Below, in pieces: positions 40,901 through 48,581 of a stretch of 64,000 nucleotides of DNA (position 1 is the first letter of the stretch; the number at the start of each line of letters is the position of its first letter). Location: assembly GCF_003259675.1 (NCBI RefSeq), contig NZ_PZJG01000005.1, positions 62,001 to 126,000 on the forward strand. Reading direction: 5' to 3'. The notes beneath the pieces were generated by a model. The model was not told where the DNA came from. It was given only the letters and a program-made list of their open reading frames with translations, and did not search any database. The stretch is from Macrococcoides bohemicum. GTDB taxonomy: Bacteria > Bacillota > Bacilli > Staphylococcales > Staphylococcaceae. Both the position numbers and the translations under genes were made by a program.

Positions 40901-42242
40901 CCGCGCCGGGACAATAGGTACGGTTGCTGAGAAAACAGCATTTGGATATGTTAAAGGCTACCTGAATGATTCTGGTATTCATAAACGTGGGGCTGAAATC
41001 GATCGTTTAGTGAAAGCATGTACCGGTGTAAAACGTACAACCGGACAGCATCCAGGTGGTATTATCGTTGTACCTCAAAATATGGATATCTACGACTTTA
41101 CGCCGATTCAATATCCAGCTGACCAACAGGATTCAGCATGGCGAACAACACATTTTGATTTCCATTCAATTCATGACAATTTATTAAAGCTTGATATATT
41201 AGGACACGATGATCCTACGATGATTCGTATGTTACAGGATTTATCTGGCATGGATCCAAAGACGATACCAGTCGATGATAAAGAGACGATGAAAATATTT
41301 TCTAGTCCAGAGTCATTAGGAGTAACTGAAGATGATATTTTATGTAAGACAGGAACGCTTGGTGTACCTGAATTCGGTACGGGGTTTGTAAGACAAATGC
41401 TAGAGGATACGAAACCTTCGTCATTTAGTGAACTGGTACAAATTTCAGGGTTATCACACGGTACGGATGTATGGTTAGGGAATGCTCAAGAACTCATTAA
41501 ATCAGGCACTTGTGATTTATCAAGTGTAATCGGTTGTCGTGATGATATCATGGTATATTTAATGTATGCAGGTCTTGAACCTTCACTTGCCTTTAAAATA
41601 ATGGAATCCGTGCGTAAAGGTAAAGGACTTACTGAAGAGTTTGAAGCTGCGATGATTGAGAATAATGTACCTGCCTGGTATCTGGATTCATGTAAAAAGA
41701 TTAAGTACATGTTCCCGAAAGCCCATGCAGCAGCATATGTTTTAATGGCGGTGCGTATTGCTTACTTTAAAGTACACCATCCATTATTCTATTATGCAAG
41801 TTACTTTACAGTAAGAGCATCTGACTTTGATTTAATTACAATGGTTAAAGATAAACATACGATTAAATCGACTGTAAAAGATTACTATGCACGTTATCAT
41901 GATCTGGGAAAAAAAGAAAAAGATGTACTGACTGTCTTAGAGATTACAAATGAAATGGCACAACGTGGATTTAAGGTGCAACCTATTTCACTGGAAAAAA
42001 GTACAGCCTTTGAATTTATTATTGAAGGTGATACATTAATTCCACCATTTATTGCTGTCCCGGGACTTGGTGAGAACGTAGCAAAACGTATCGTTGCAGC
42101 ACGTGATGAAGGACCATTCCTATCAAAAGAAGAATTAAACAAAAAAGCTGGCGTCTCACAAAAGATTATTGATTATCTTGATGAATTGGGTAGTTTAAAT
42201 GATATGCCGGATAAAGCACAGCTATCAATATTTGATTTATAA
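37941..42242 (+). CDS. polC: DNA polymerase III alpha subunit, PolC type
   Basis: Main replicative polymerase of low-GC Gram-positives, carrying its own 3'-5' exonuclease. The 1433 residues show an N-terminal domain and OB fold (about 1-325), a PHP domain start (VEFHLHTAMSQMDG near 328), the exonuclease (VVFDVETTGLSSQ near 415, ending HRAIYDAETTAH near 555), the PHP continuation, the catalytic palm (VGSRGSVGSSFVA near 872 and DIDLNFSGEY near 955), a four-cysteine zinc site (CPKC...CPEC near 910-930), and HhH/beta-binding C-terminal parts. An in-frame TTG at 37923 is rejected because AAGGTGG serves ATG 37941. Confidence 0.97.
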   Translation: MTLTHTEKFNVLLTQLGITDLFEDIHNGELSRIDISKEERLWHMHFTFETHLPFVLYNMLQTKLHEHFSHIANVSFEIKVKDDTYLTDRIREYIPYAIDQTEMSPSLKGQLKQKLFNFSGDVLKFQVVNEIEQKHFEKSCNGKLMAAFKQAGFQLSQIIFEISDEDQLRELASLEAHIQEEEAQQSVLLREKMVEREKQKAESVSEEITHCSIGKKIQVETIKPIESIIEEEFKVALEGVIFDIEIKALKSGRHIVQLKITDYTDSLILKMFTRKGKNDLDHLSSLKVGDWVRAQGRIEQDTFIRDLVMMMSDIEKINKASKQDKSENKRVEFHLHTAMSQMDGITHISRYVDQAAKWGHKAIAITDHNGCQGFPDAHAAASKAGIKMIYGIEGMLVDDGVAIAYKPQDIDLKTTTYVVFDVETTGLSSQYDKIIELAAVKVKDGEIVDKFERFSNPGERLNETIKNLTGITDDMLVDAPPIEEVLNDFRDFVGDAIYIAHNASFDMGFIDTGFERLGYGATTNGVIDTLELSRTINTEMGKHGLNFLAKKYGVELTQHHRAIYDAETTAHIFVKMLKQIEQLGVTNHNEIDAKLSNQDAYKRARPMHVTLIVQNQTGLKNLFKIVSESMVNYFYRTPRIPRSLLMENREGILVGSACDNGEVFTAVMQKDQEEVERIAKFYDFLEVQPKALYQHLLEKDLIRDNETMEEIYDRIIRVGDKLNIPVIATGNVHYLYEHEKPAREILIASNPGNPLNRQTLPDAHFRTTDEMLDDFHFLGEEKAFEIVVTNTNDLADAIDTVIPIRDELYTPTIEGANEEIREMSYNRARSIYGDDLPEIVVARLEKELDSIIGNGFAVIYLISQKLVKKSLDDGYLVGSRGSVGSSFVATMTEITEVNPLPPHYICPKCKSSHFFEDGSVASGFDLPDKNCPECNVPYIKEGQDIPFETFLGFKGDKVPDIDLNFSGEYQPIAHNYTKVLFGEDKVFRAGTIGTVAEKTAFGYVKGYLNDSGIHKRGAEIDRLVKACTGVKRTTGQHPGGIIVVPQNMDIYDFTPIQYPADQQDSAWRTTHFDFHSIHDNLLKLDILGHDDPTMIRMLQDLSGMDPKTIPVDDKETMKIFSSPESLGVTEDDILCKTGTLGVPEFGTGFVRQMLEDTKPSSFSELVQISGLSHGTDVWLGNAQELIKSGTCDLSSVIGCRDDIMVYLMYAGLEPSLAFKIMESVRKGKGLTEEFEAAMIENNVPAWYLDSCKKIKYMFPKAHAAAYVLMAVRIAYFKVHHPLFYYASYFTVRASDFDLITMVKDKHTIKSTVKDYYARYHDLGKKEKDVLTVLEITNEMAQRGFKVQPISLEKSTAFEFIIEGDTLIPPFIAVPGLGENVAKRIVAARDEGPFLSKEELNKKAGVSQKIIDYLDELGSLNDMPDKAQLSIFDL

Positions 42243-42246
42243 TCAT

Positions 42247-42275
42247 TTGAGTTATGCACCAATATGTGCTATCAT
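42247..42275 (+). promoter_or_regulatory. Promoter of the rimP-nusA-infB operon
   Basis: TTGAGT (42247-42252) and TATCAT (42270-42275) are 17 bases apart, with TGC before the -10 making it an extended type. It starts 5 bases after the polC stop and precedes a hairpin that may attenuate the operon. Confidence 0.6.
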
Positions 42276-42305
42276 TACATTGTTAAAGAAAATACTCTAC
42301 AAGCG

Positions 42306-42334
42306 AAAAGAGTGGGATATCCCGCTCTTTTCTT
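42306..42334 (+). terminator. Terminator or attenuator before rimP
   Basis: AAAAGAGTGGG (42306-42316) pairs with CCCGCTCTTTT (42321-42331) around ATAT, with a T-rich tail. It lies downstream of the likely operon promoter, so besides ending polC transcription it could attenuate rimP-nusA transcription. Attenuation by NusA-dependent termination would be a natural feedback (inference). Confidence 0.75.
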
Positions 42335-42355
42335 AAGTTTTGTGAGGAGGATTAT

Positions 42356-42823
42356 ATGTCAAAGATAACTGAACGTGTAGAAGAGATTGTTGCACCTATT
42401 GTTCAATCATTAGGATTTGAGCTGGTAGATGTAGAATATGTTAAAGAAGGCCCTGATTATTATTTGCGTATTGCAATTGATAAGCCAGGTGGCATCGATA
42501 TCGCTGACTGTGCACTAGCGAGTGAGCATATTAGCGAAGTGATGGATAAAGAAGATCCTATAACAGAAGCTTATTTTATGGATGTTTCTTCACCTGGTGC
42601 TGAACGTCCACTTAAGAAAGAAAAAGACTACGAAAATGCTGTAGGAAATAATATTTACGTAAAACTATATGAACCGATTGCTGGCGATAAAGAGTGGATA
42701 GGTATTTTAGAACAGTATAACGAGGATTTCATAACGATAAATGCAAAGATAAAGACACGAACGAAAACGATTGAAATTGACCGTAAAAAAATAGCAAAAA
42801 TTCGTCGTGCTGTCGTTTTATAA
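42356..42823 (+). CDS. rimP: Ribosome maturation factor RimP
   Basis: 30S assembly factor (formerly YlxS/P15a). The 155 residues include GFELVDVEYVKEGPDYYLRIAIDKPGG at the N-terminal alpha/beta domain, YFMDVSSPGAERPLKKEKDY, and a C-terminal SH3-like barrel ending IDRKKIAKIRRAV. GAGGAGG lies before the ATG. It is the first gene of rimP-nusA-ylxR-ylxQ-infB. Confidence 0.95.
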   Translation: MSKITERVEEIVAPIVQSLGFELVDVEYVKEGPDYYLRIAIDKPGGIDIADCALASEHISEVMDKEDPITEAYFMDVSSPGAERPLKKEKDYENAVGNNIYVKLYEPIAGDKEWIGILEQYNEDFITINAKIKTRTKTIEIDRKKIAKIRRAVVL

Positions 42824-42836
42824 TTTGGAGGGAAAC

Positions 42837-43901
42837 ATGAATAAAAATAATGAATTATTAAATGCAATTGATTACCTTGAAAAAGAAAAATCAATTCCAA
42901 GAGAAGTTTTAATTGAAACAATAGAAGCTGCATTAATTACAGCATATAAAAAGAACTATAATTCAGCGAACAACGTTCGTGTTGAGTTAAATATGGATAA
43001 CGGAGCTTATCGCGTTTATTCACGTAAAGATGTTGTTGAAGAAGTAATGAATCCACGTGATGAAGTAAGTTTAGAGATGGCTTTAGAGTCTAATCCAGCT
43101 TATGAAGTTGGCGATATTTATGAAGAAGATGTAACACCTAAAGATTTCGGTCGCGTCTCAGCACAAGCAGCAAAACAAGCGGTAATGCAACGATTACGCG
43201 ACGCTGAACGTGGTATTTTATACAACGAGTTTATCGATAAAGAAGATGATATTATGACTGGTATCATTGACCGCGTCGATCATCGTTATGTGTATGTAAC
43301 TTTAGGTAAAACGGAAGCGGTATTATCTGAAGCTGAACGTAGTCCGAATGAAGAATATCGTCCAACTGAACGCATAAAAGTTTATGTGAATAAAGTAGAA
43401 CAAACAACTAAAGGACCTCAAATCTTTGTATCTCGTAGTCATCCTGGTTTATTAAAACGATTATTTGAACAAGAAGTTCCGGAAATTTTTGATGGCACTG
43501 TTATAGTTAAATCTGTTGCGCGTGAAGCAGGCGACCGTTCTAAGATTAGTGTGTTCTCGGAAAATCCTGATATCGATGCTGTAGGTGCATGTGTAGGTGC
43601 AAAAGGTGCACGTGTTGAAGCGGTTGTTGAAGAATTAGGTGGCGAGAAGATTGATATCGTTGAGTGGAGTGGTGATACAAAGACATTCGTTAAGAATGCT
43701 TTAAGTCCATCTCAAGTCGTTGATGTTTTAGTGGATGAAGCTAATCAATCAACGACTGTAATCGTACCAGATTATCAATTATCTCTTGCTATTGGTAAAA
43801 AAGGTCAAAATGCGCGTTTAGCTGCAAAACTGACTGGCTGGAAAATCGACATTAAATCTGAGACAGATGCAAAAGAAGCAGGCATTTATCCAGTAGAATA
43901 G
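42837..43901 (+). CDS. nusA: Transcription termination/antitermination protein NusA
   Basis: RNA polymerase-binding factor that modulates pausing, termination and rRNA antitermination. The 354 residues have an N-terminal RNAP-binding domain, an S1 domain (about 135-200), and KH1/KH2 (AVGACVGAKGARV near 245-260; LSLAIGKKGQNARLAAKLTGW near 310-330). There is no C-terminal acidic repeat region, as usual in Firmicutes. An upstream in-frame start at 42807 overlaps rimP; TTTGGAGG before ATG 42837 decides the start. Confidence 0.96.
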   Translation: MNKNNELLNAIDYLEKEKSIPREVLIETIEAALITAYKKNYNSANNVRVELNMDNGAYRVYSRKDVVEEVMNPRDEVSLEMALESNPAYEVGDIYEEDVTPKDFGRVSAQAAKQAVMQRLRDAERGILYNEFIDKEDDIMTGIIDRVDHRYVYVTLGKTEAVLSEAERSPNEEYRPTERIKVYVNKVEQTTKGPQIFVSRSHPGLLKRLFEQEVPEIFDGTVIVKSVAREAGDRSKISVFSENPDIDAVGACVGAKGARVEAVVEELGGEKIDIVEWSGDTKTFVKNALSPSQVVDVLVDEANQSTTVIVPDYQLSLAIGKKGQNARLAAKLTGWKIDIKSETDAKEAGIYPVE

Positions 43902-43909
43902 GTGACATT

Positions 43910-44197
43910 ATGAAACAAAAAAAGATACCTATGCGCAAATGTATATTAAGCAAGGAAATGAAACCGAAAAAAGAAATGATACGTGTTGTTAAGACGAAAG
44001 AAGATGAAATCTTTGTTGATTCGACAGGTAAACAAAATGGCCGTGGTGCATATGTTTCGATGGATTTAGAAGTTATAGAAGCTGCACGTAAAAAGAAGAA
44101 ACTTGAGCAATTCTTTGAGAGCGATACTGAACGTCTCAATCCTATATATGATGAAATTATTCGTTTAATATATCGGGAAATGATACCGAAACGATGA
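43910..44197 (+). CDS. rnpM: YlxR-family protein RnpM, RNase P modulator
   Basis: A 95-residue YlxR (DUF448) protein. The hallmarks MRKCILSKEMKPKKEMIRVV and the GRGAYVS motif are present. In B. subtilis and other Firmicutes YlxR has been described as an RNase P-binding modulator and as a nucleoid-associated regulator, from memory. It lies 8 bases after nusA and overlaps the next gene by ATGA. Confidence 0.9.
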   Translation: MKQKKIPMRKCILSKEMKPKKEMIRVVKTKEDEIFVDSTGKQNGRGAYVSMDLEVIEAARKKKKLEQFFESDTERLNPIYDEIIRLIYREMIPKR

Positions 44198-44526
44198 ATA
44201 ATCAAGATAAATTATTTAATTTACTTGGTCTTGCGATGCGTGCACGCAAACTTGCCACTGGCGAAGAACTTGTCATCAATGAAGTGAGAAATAAGAAATG
44301 TAAACTTGTAATACTAGCGACTGACGCTGGACCAAATACGACAAAAACTGTTACGAATAAATGTAATTCGTTTAATGTGCCGCTCGTGCAGCACGGAACG
44401 CGTTATGAGTTAGGATATGCGATTGGTAAGGCCGAACGGGTTACAATCGGTATCCTGGATGCTGGATTTGCAAAATCTATCCAAACGCTCATTCGTAACA
44501 TCAATGAGGAGAGAACCTATGATTAA
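44194..44526 (+). CDS. ylxQ: L7Ae/L30e-family RNA-binding protein YlxQ
   Basis: A 110-residue protein of the L7Ae/L30e fold, which commonly binds kink-turn RNA. Visible segments are [34 protein letters not shown] and [16 protein letters not shown]. Its role in bacteria is not settled. The gene overlaps rnpM by 4 bases and infB by 8 bases, so it is tightly embedded in the nusA-infB operon. Confidence 0.9.
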   Translation: MNNQDKLFNLLGLAMRARKLATGEELVINEVRNKKCKLVILATDAGPNTTKTVTNKCNSFNVPLVQHGTRYELGYAIGKAERVTIGILDAGFAKSIQTLIRNINEERTYD

Positions 44527-46717
44527 AAAGAGAATATATGAATACGCAAAAGAAGTTAAATTAAAAAGTAAAGATATCATTGATGAACTGAAAAAAATGA
44601 ATATCGAAGTAACAAGCCATATGCAGGTGATTGAAGATAAAGAAATTAGTGCATTAGATAAAATCTTTAAAAAAGATCAGGTGAAAGCTGAACAGAAGGC
44701 TGAAAGTAAACCTGCAGAAAAAGTTGAGCCGAAAAAAGAACAACCGAAACAAGAGACGAAACCTGCAGCGAAACCTGCAGCTAAGCCTGCTGACAAACCA
44801 GCTAATAAGCCAGCTCAAAAACCGCGTCATAACAATAATCACCGACCAGGTAGCAATAACAAACCAGGAACAGGCGGTCCCAACCGTAATAAAAAAGGTA
44901 AAGGTAAAGGTAATCCGAAACCAGCACCAGTCGAACAAGCACCTGTAGTTAAAGAAACACCTTCTAAGATTACTTATGAAGAAGGTATTACAGTTGGAGA
45001 ACTTGCTGAAAAATTAAATAAAGATGCATCTGAAATTGTTAAACATTTATTTATGGTTGGTATTATGGCGAACATCAACCAAGGTTTAAATCAAGATGCG
45101 ATTGAATTAATCTGTGATGAATATGGTGTTGAAGCTGAACTTGAAGTTGTAGTTGATGCAACAGATTTAGAAACTTATTTCGAAGATGTTGATGCAAATC
45201 CTGAAGATATTATTGAAAGACCGTCAGTTGTAACGATTATGGGTCACGTTGACCATGGTAAAACAACGTTACTTGACTCTATCCGAAACACACGTGTTAC
45301 TGCTGGAGAAGCTGGTGGAATCACACAACATATTGGTGCATACCAAATTGAGAATGAAGGTAAGAAGATTACCTTCTTAGATACACCTGGACATGCTGCG
45401 TTTACAACGATGCGTGCACGTGGTGCCCAAGTAACGGATATTACAATTTTAGTGGTTGCTGCAGATGATGGTGTTATGCCACAAACTGTTGAAGCGATTA
45501 ACCATGCCAAAGCTGCTGAAGTGCCTATTATCGTAGCAGTTAATAAAATCGATAAACCAACAGCTAACCCAGATCGCGTAATGCAGGAATTAGGTGAACA
45601 CGGATTATATCCTGAAGACTGGGGTGGAGATACAATCTTCGTGCAGTTATCAGCGATTAAAGGTGACGGAATTGATGAATTGTTAGAAATGATCTTACTT
45701 GTTTCAGAAGTAGCAGAATTAAAAGCAAATCCTAAACGTACTGCAATCGGTACAGTTATCGAAGCAGAGTTAGATAAATCACGTGGACCAGCTGCATCAT
45801 TATTAGTTCAGGATGGTACACTTGAAATTGGTGATTCAATTGTTGTAGGTAACACGTTTGGGCGTGTACGTGCAATGGTTAACGATTTAGGTAAACGTAT
45901 TAAATCTGCAGGACCATCTACACCAGTTGAAATTACTGGTTTACAAGATGTACCTTTAGCGGGCGATCGTTTTGTAGTATTCAAAGATGAAAAACGTGCA
46001 CGTCGAATCGGTGAAGCACGTCAACAACAAAACATCTTAGCACAACGTCAGGAAAGTCAAAAAGTTTCATTGGATAATTTATTCGAACAAATTAAACAAG
46101 GTGAAATGAAAGACTTAAACGTAATTATTAAAGGTGATGTTCAAGGTTCAGTAGAAGCTTTGGCAGCGTCTTTAATGAAGATTGATGTAGAAGGCGTTAA
46201 CGTACGTATTATTCATACAGCCGTTGGTGCAATCAATGAATCAGATGTTACTTTAGCATCAGCATCAAACGGTATCATTATCGGATTCAACGTACGTCCG
46301 GATGTAAATGCGAAACGTGCAGCTGAAGCTGAAGGCGTAGATATGCGTTTACACAGAATTATCTACAAAGTAATCGAAGAAATCGAACAAGCGATGATCG
46401 GTATGTTGGATCCTGAATATGAAGAGAAAGTGATTGGACAAGCTGAAGTACGTCAAACAATCAATATTTCTAAAGTAGGTACGGTAGCAGGTTCTTACGT
46501 AACAGAAGGTAAGATTACACGTGATTCTCAAGTACGTATCATTCGTGACGGTATCGTTGTATATGAAGGTCAAGTTGATGCGTTGAAACGTTTCAAAGAT
46601 GATGTGCGTGAAGTCGCTCAAGGTTACGAATGTGGTATCACAATCGAAAATTTCAACGACGTTAAAGAAGGCGACATCTTCGAAGCATTTATTATGGAAG
46701 AGATTAAGCGTAAATAA
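44519..46717 (+). CDS. infB: Translation initiation factor IF-2
   Basis: GTPase that places initiator tRNA on the 30S subunit and promotes subunit joining. The 732-residue protein begins [19 protein letters not shown] (IF2N domain), has a charged Lys/Pro/Ala-rich linker (about 60-145) with repeated AKPA-type units, a second IF2N segment, then the G domain (GHVDHGKT at 242-249, [12 protein letters not shown]) and C-terminal domains. The open frame reaches back to 44417 within ylxQ; ATG 44519 has GAGGAGA upstream and matches homologues. A terminator follows, so rbfA is not in this operon. Confidence 0.97.
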   Translation: MIKKRIYEYAKEVKLKSKDIIDELKKMNIEVTSHMQVIEDKEISALDKIFKKDQVKAEQKAESKPAEKVEPKKEQPKQETKPAAKPAAKPADKPANKPAQKPRHNNNHRPGSNNKPGTGGPNRNKKGKGKGNPKPAPVEQAPVVKETPSKITYEEGITVGELAEKLNKDASEIVKHLFMVGIMANINQGLNQDAIELICDEYGVEAELEVVVDATDLETYFEDVDANPEDIIERPSVVTIMGHVDHGKTTLLDSIRNTRVTAGEAGGITQHIGAYQIENEGKKITFLDTPGHAAFTTMRARGAQVTDITILVVAADDGVMPQTVEAINHAKAAEVPIIVAVNKIDKPTANPDRVMQELGEHGLYPEDWGGDTIFVQLSAIKGDGIDELLEMILLVSEVAELKANPKRTAIGTVIEAELDKSRGPAASLLVQDGTLEIGDSIVVGNTFGRVRAMVNDLGKRIKSAGPSTPVEITGLQDVPLAGDRFVVFKDEKRARRIGEARQQQNILAQRQESQKVSLDNLFEQIKQGEMKDLNVIIKGDVQGSVEALAASLMKIDVEGVNVRIIHTAVGAINESDVTLASASNGIIIGFNVRPDVNAKRAAEAEGVDMRLHRIIYKVIEEIEQAMIGMLDPEYEEKVIGQAEVRQTINISKVGTVAGSYVTEGKITRDSQVRIIRDGIVVYEGQVDALKRFKDDVREVAQGYECGITIENFNDVKEGDIFEAFIMEEIKRK

Positions 46718-46727
46718 TTACTTTTTG

Positions 46728-46759
46728 GCACTCACAAATAATTGTGAGTGCTTTTTTTG
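46728..46759 (+). terminator. Terminator after infB
   Basis: GCACTCACAA (46728-46737) pairs perfectly with TTGTGAGTGC (46742-46751), followed by seven T. In related genomes infB and rbfA are often cotranscribed; here they are separated. Confidence 0.92.
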
Positions 46760-46957
46760 TTTGAGAAAATTTAATTATTTTTATGCACATTTTATGAATA
46801 ATATGCTGCAGAAAATCATTTTCTGTTAAAAAATTTTGTAGAATATTAATTATTGTAGTAATTTTGAATATTCTTGTATAAAAGTACGATAAAGTATACA
46901 TTTTAGGCTGTTTGCATGCTCAGTAATTATGTTTTATATTCATTTTGAGGTGATAAC
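46760..46957. other. AT-rich intergenic region before the NERD gene
   Basis: About 200 bases with AT content well above its neighbours. A palindromic AAAATCATTTT core appears near 46815-46825, but no good promoter could be assigned. It separates the infB terminator from the accessory NERD-domain gene. Confidence 0.45.
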
Positions 46958-47854
46958 TTGTTTATAAAAACTGCCGTCAAACAACCACAGCTTGAATATT
47001 TAGAAGAAGTTCATGGACGTATACATATGCCTGAATCTGATAGACGAAAATATTTCAATTTAAAATTGGGTTTTGAAGGTGAAAAGAAGGTTTATAATTT
47101 TCTGAATCAATTTAAGCAAGGTGTTTGTATTTGGGATATTCGACTGGATATTTACGGAGAGATACAATTTGATTTCTTTGTCATAGTTAATGGTATTATT
47201 TTTATATTAGAAATAAAAAATTTTTACGGAAACTATACATATAAAGATGGCAACTTGAAAAGTGAAAGTGGTTATGTTTGTCGAGATGTATTTTCTCAGG
47301 CAAGTAATGAACGAGATAAATTTGAAGCGTTTTGTTATGAACAAAACATTCATTATAAAATTATTAATGAAGTCGTATTTGTTAACGATACTTTCAAAGT
47401 GATCAATGATGTGAAAGATATTAAATTCAATAATATGTCTGATATTGAAAATCTAGCTAAATATATGTGTAGTTTCAATATTACCGATGAGGACATTGCG
47501 ATTGGTGAATTGATTGTTAAACATCATATTGAGCAATCGAAAAATGAACAGAAATATTTTTATCCTTATGACAAAATGACTCGTGGGTTAAAGTGCCCAG
47601 AATGTCATAGATTTCTGGAAGTGAATCGCACTGTGAAGAAAAAAGTAAAATGCAGATGCGGGCATGTAATGGCTAAATCTGAAGCTATACTAGAATCATT
47701 TAGAAAAATCGAAATGCTGAAAAGGGACAGTGTCAGTGTGAGTGAAGTAGGTGAGTGGGTTGACTGTAATCCATCAGGCATTCGAAAATTATTAGGAGAA
47801 AATTTTATTAAAATAGGTACAAATAAGAACAGGAAATATAAAACTATTAAATAA
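46958..47854 (+). CDS. NERD (nuclease-related) domain protein with C-terminal zinc ribbon
   Basis: A 298-residue accessory protein. GFEGEKKVYNFL (38-49), a D72 in QFDFFVI, and EIK (85-87) in IFILEIKNFYG match the NERD fold, a relative of Holliday-junction resolvase/restriction endonuclease-like nucleases. A putative zinc ribbon follows (CPEC near 213 and CRCGH near 233), then a possible helix-turn-helix near 255-290 (VSEVGEWVDCNPSGIRKLL). Translation starts at TTG with GAGGTGA upstream. It sits between infB and rbfA, followed within 10 bases by a palindromic repeat array. Function is unknown; DNA or RNA cleavage is inferred only from the fold. Confidence 0.8.
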   Translation: MFIKTAVKQPQLEYLEEVHGRIHMPESDRRKYFNLKLGFEGEKKVYNFLNQFKQGVCIWDIRLDIYGEIQFDFFVIVNGIIFILEIKNFYGNYTYKDGNLKSESGYVCRDVFSQASNERDKFEAFCYEQNIHYKIINEVVFVNDTFKVINDVKDIKFNNMSDIENLAKYMCSFNITDEDIAIGELIVKHHIEQSKNEQKYFYPYDKMTRGLKCPECHRFLEVNRTVKKKVKCRCGHVMAKSEAILESFRKIEMLKRDSVSVSEVGEWVDCNPSGIRKLLGENFIKIGTNKNRKYKTIK

Positions 47855-47861
47855 TAAGTCA

Positions 47862-48079
47862 GATGCTAGCGACAAACCAGAAATATCGCTAGCAACCTGT
47901 AATATAATGTTGGAATTGTATAGATGCTAGCGACAAACCGGAAATATCGCTAGCAACCTGTAATATAATGTTGGAATTGTATAGATGCTAGCGACAAACC
48001 GGAAATATCGCTAGCAACTGTCAAAATAATGTTGGAATTGTATAGATGCTAGCGACAAACCGGAAATATCGCTAGCACC
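47862..48079. repeat. Four-copy tandem array of 61-bp units, each with a 31-bp palindromic hairpin
   Basis: Each copy contains TGCTAGCGA, a 13-base loop (CAAACCGGAAATA), and the exact reverse complement TCGCTAGCA. The left arms start at 47864, 47925, 47986 and 48047, and the right arms end at 47894, 47955, 48016 and 48077, a constant 61-base period. The 30-base interval is identical between copies 1-2 and 2-3, and slightly diverged between 3-4. Copy 1 differs at one loop base (CCAG instead of CCGG). There is no T run after the hairpins, so they are not ordinary terminators. The intervals are repeated rather than unique, so this is not a CRISPR. It fills the gap between the NERD gene and rbfA (47855-48179) up to the rbfA promoter. 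Confidence 0.92.
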
Positions 48080-48113
48080 TCAGTGCCCACTTTCCTTGTA
48101 ACCACCCCTTCAA

Positions 48114-48142
48114 TTGACATCAACTGGCTACCCACGTATAAT
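48114..48142 (+). promoter_or_regulatory. Perfect consensus sigma-A promoter for rbfA
   Basis: TTGACA (48114-48119), a 17-base spacer, and TATAAT (48137-48142): both hexamers are perfect. It lies about 38 bases before rbfA, directly downstream of the palindromic array, and should drive rbfA-truB independently of infB. Confidence 0.85.
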
Positions 48143-48179
48143 TGACACTATTCAATAGATACAAATGAGGTGAAAATAT

Positions 48180-48524
48180 ATGAGTTTAAGAAGTGAACGT
48201 GTTGGTCAACAAATGAAGAAAGAAATCAGTGAGATCATCAACCAGAAAATCAAAAATCCTAATGTTGGATTCGTTACAGTTACTGAAGTAGAGGTTACTG
48301 GCGATTTATCAATTGCTACTGTGTATGTAACAGTTCTTGGTGAAGAGCGTGAGCGCAAAAAATCTCTGGAAGCTTTAGAAAAATCTAAAGGTTTCATTAA
48401 ATCAGAGATTGCACATCGTATGGACTTACGTATCGTACCTGAACTAAAATTCCAGTACGACGAGTCAATCGATTACGGTAACAAAATCGAGCGTATGTTA
48501 GCTGATTTAAATAAAGGACATTAG
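48180..48524 (+). CDS. rbfA: 30S ribosome-binding factor A
   Basis: Small KH-fold factor for 16S rRNA 5'-end maturation and cold adaptation. The 114-residue protein has [20 protein letters not shown] at the N-terminus, [21 protein letters not shown], and [17 protein letters not shown] near the C-terminus. GAGGTGA precedes the ATG. It has its own consensus promoter, consistent with the insertion that separates it from infB. Confidence 0.95.
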   Translation: MSLRSERVGQQMKKEISEIINQKIKNPNVGFVTVTEVEVTGDLSIATVYVTVLGEERERKKSLEALEKSKGFIKSEIAHRMDLRIVPELKFQYDESIDYGNKIERMLADLNKGH

Positions 48525-48528
48525 ACCA

Positions 48529-48581
48529 AACACACTTTTTCATGTAAACTATTCTAGAGTTTACTGAAAGGGTGTTTTTTT
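48529..48581 (+). terminator. Terminator-like hairpin overlapping the truB ribosome binding site
   Basis: The inner stem GTAAACT (48544-48550) pairs with AGTTTAC (48558-48564). An outer stem pairs ACACTTTTTC (48532-48541) with GAAAGGGTGT (48566-48575), with wobbles and a bulge. A T run reaches 48581, immediately before the truB ATG at 48582. The AAAGGG ribosome binding site lies inside the descending arm, so the hairpin could both end transcription and hide the site. Confidence 0.65.

Noticed and set aside
47862-48079. CRISPR array
   Set aside because: Repeat-interval lengths (31 + 30) look right, but the intervals are near-identical copies, so no unique spacers exist, and no cas genes are nearby.
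47862-48079. Series of Rho-independent terminators
   Set aside because: Hairpins are strong but followed by ACCTGTAAT or CCTCAG, not a T run.
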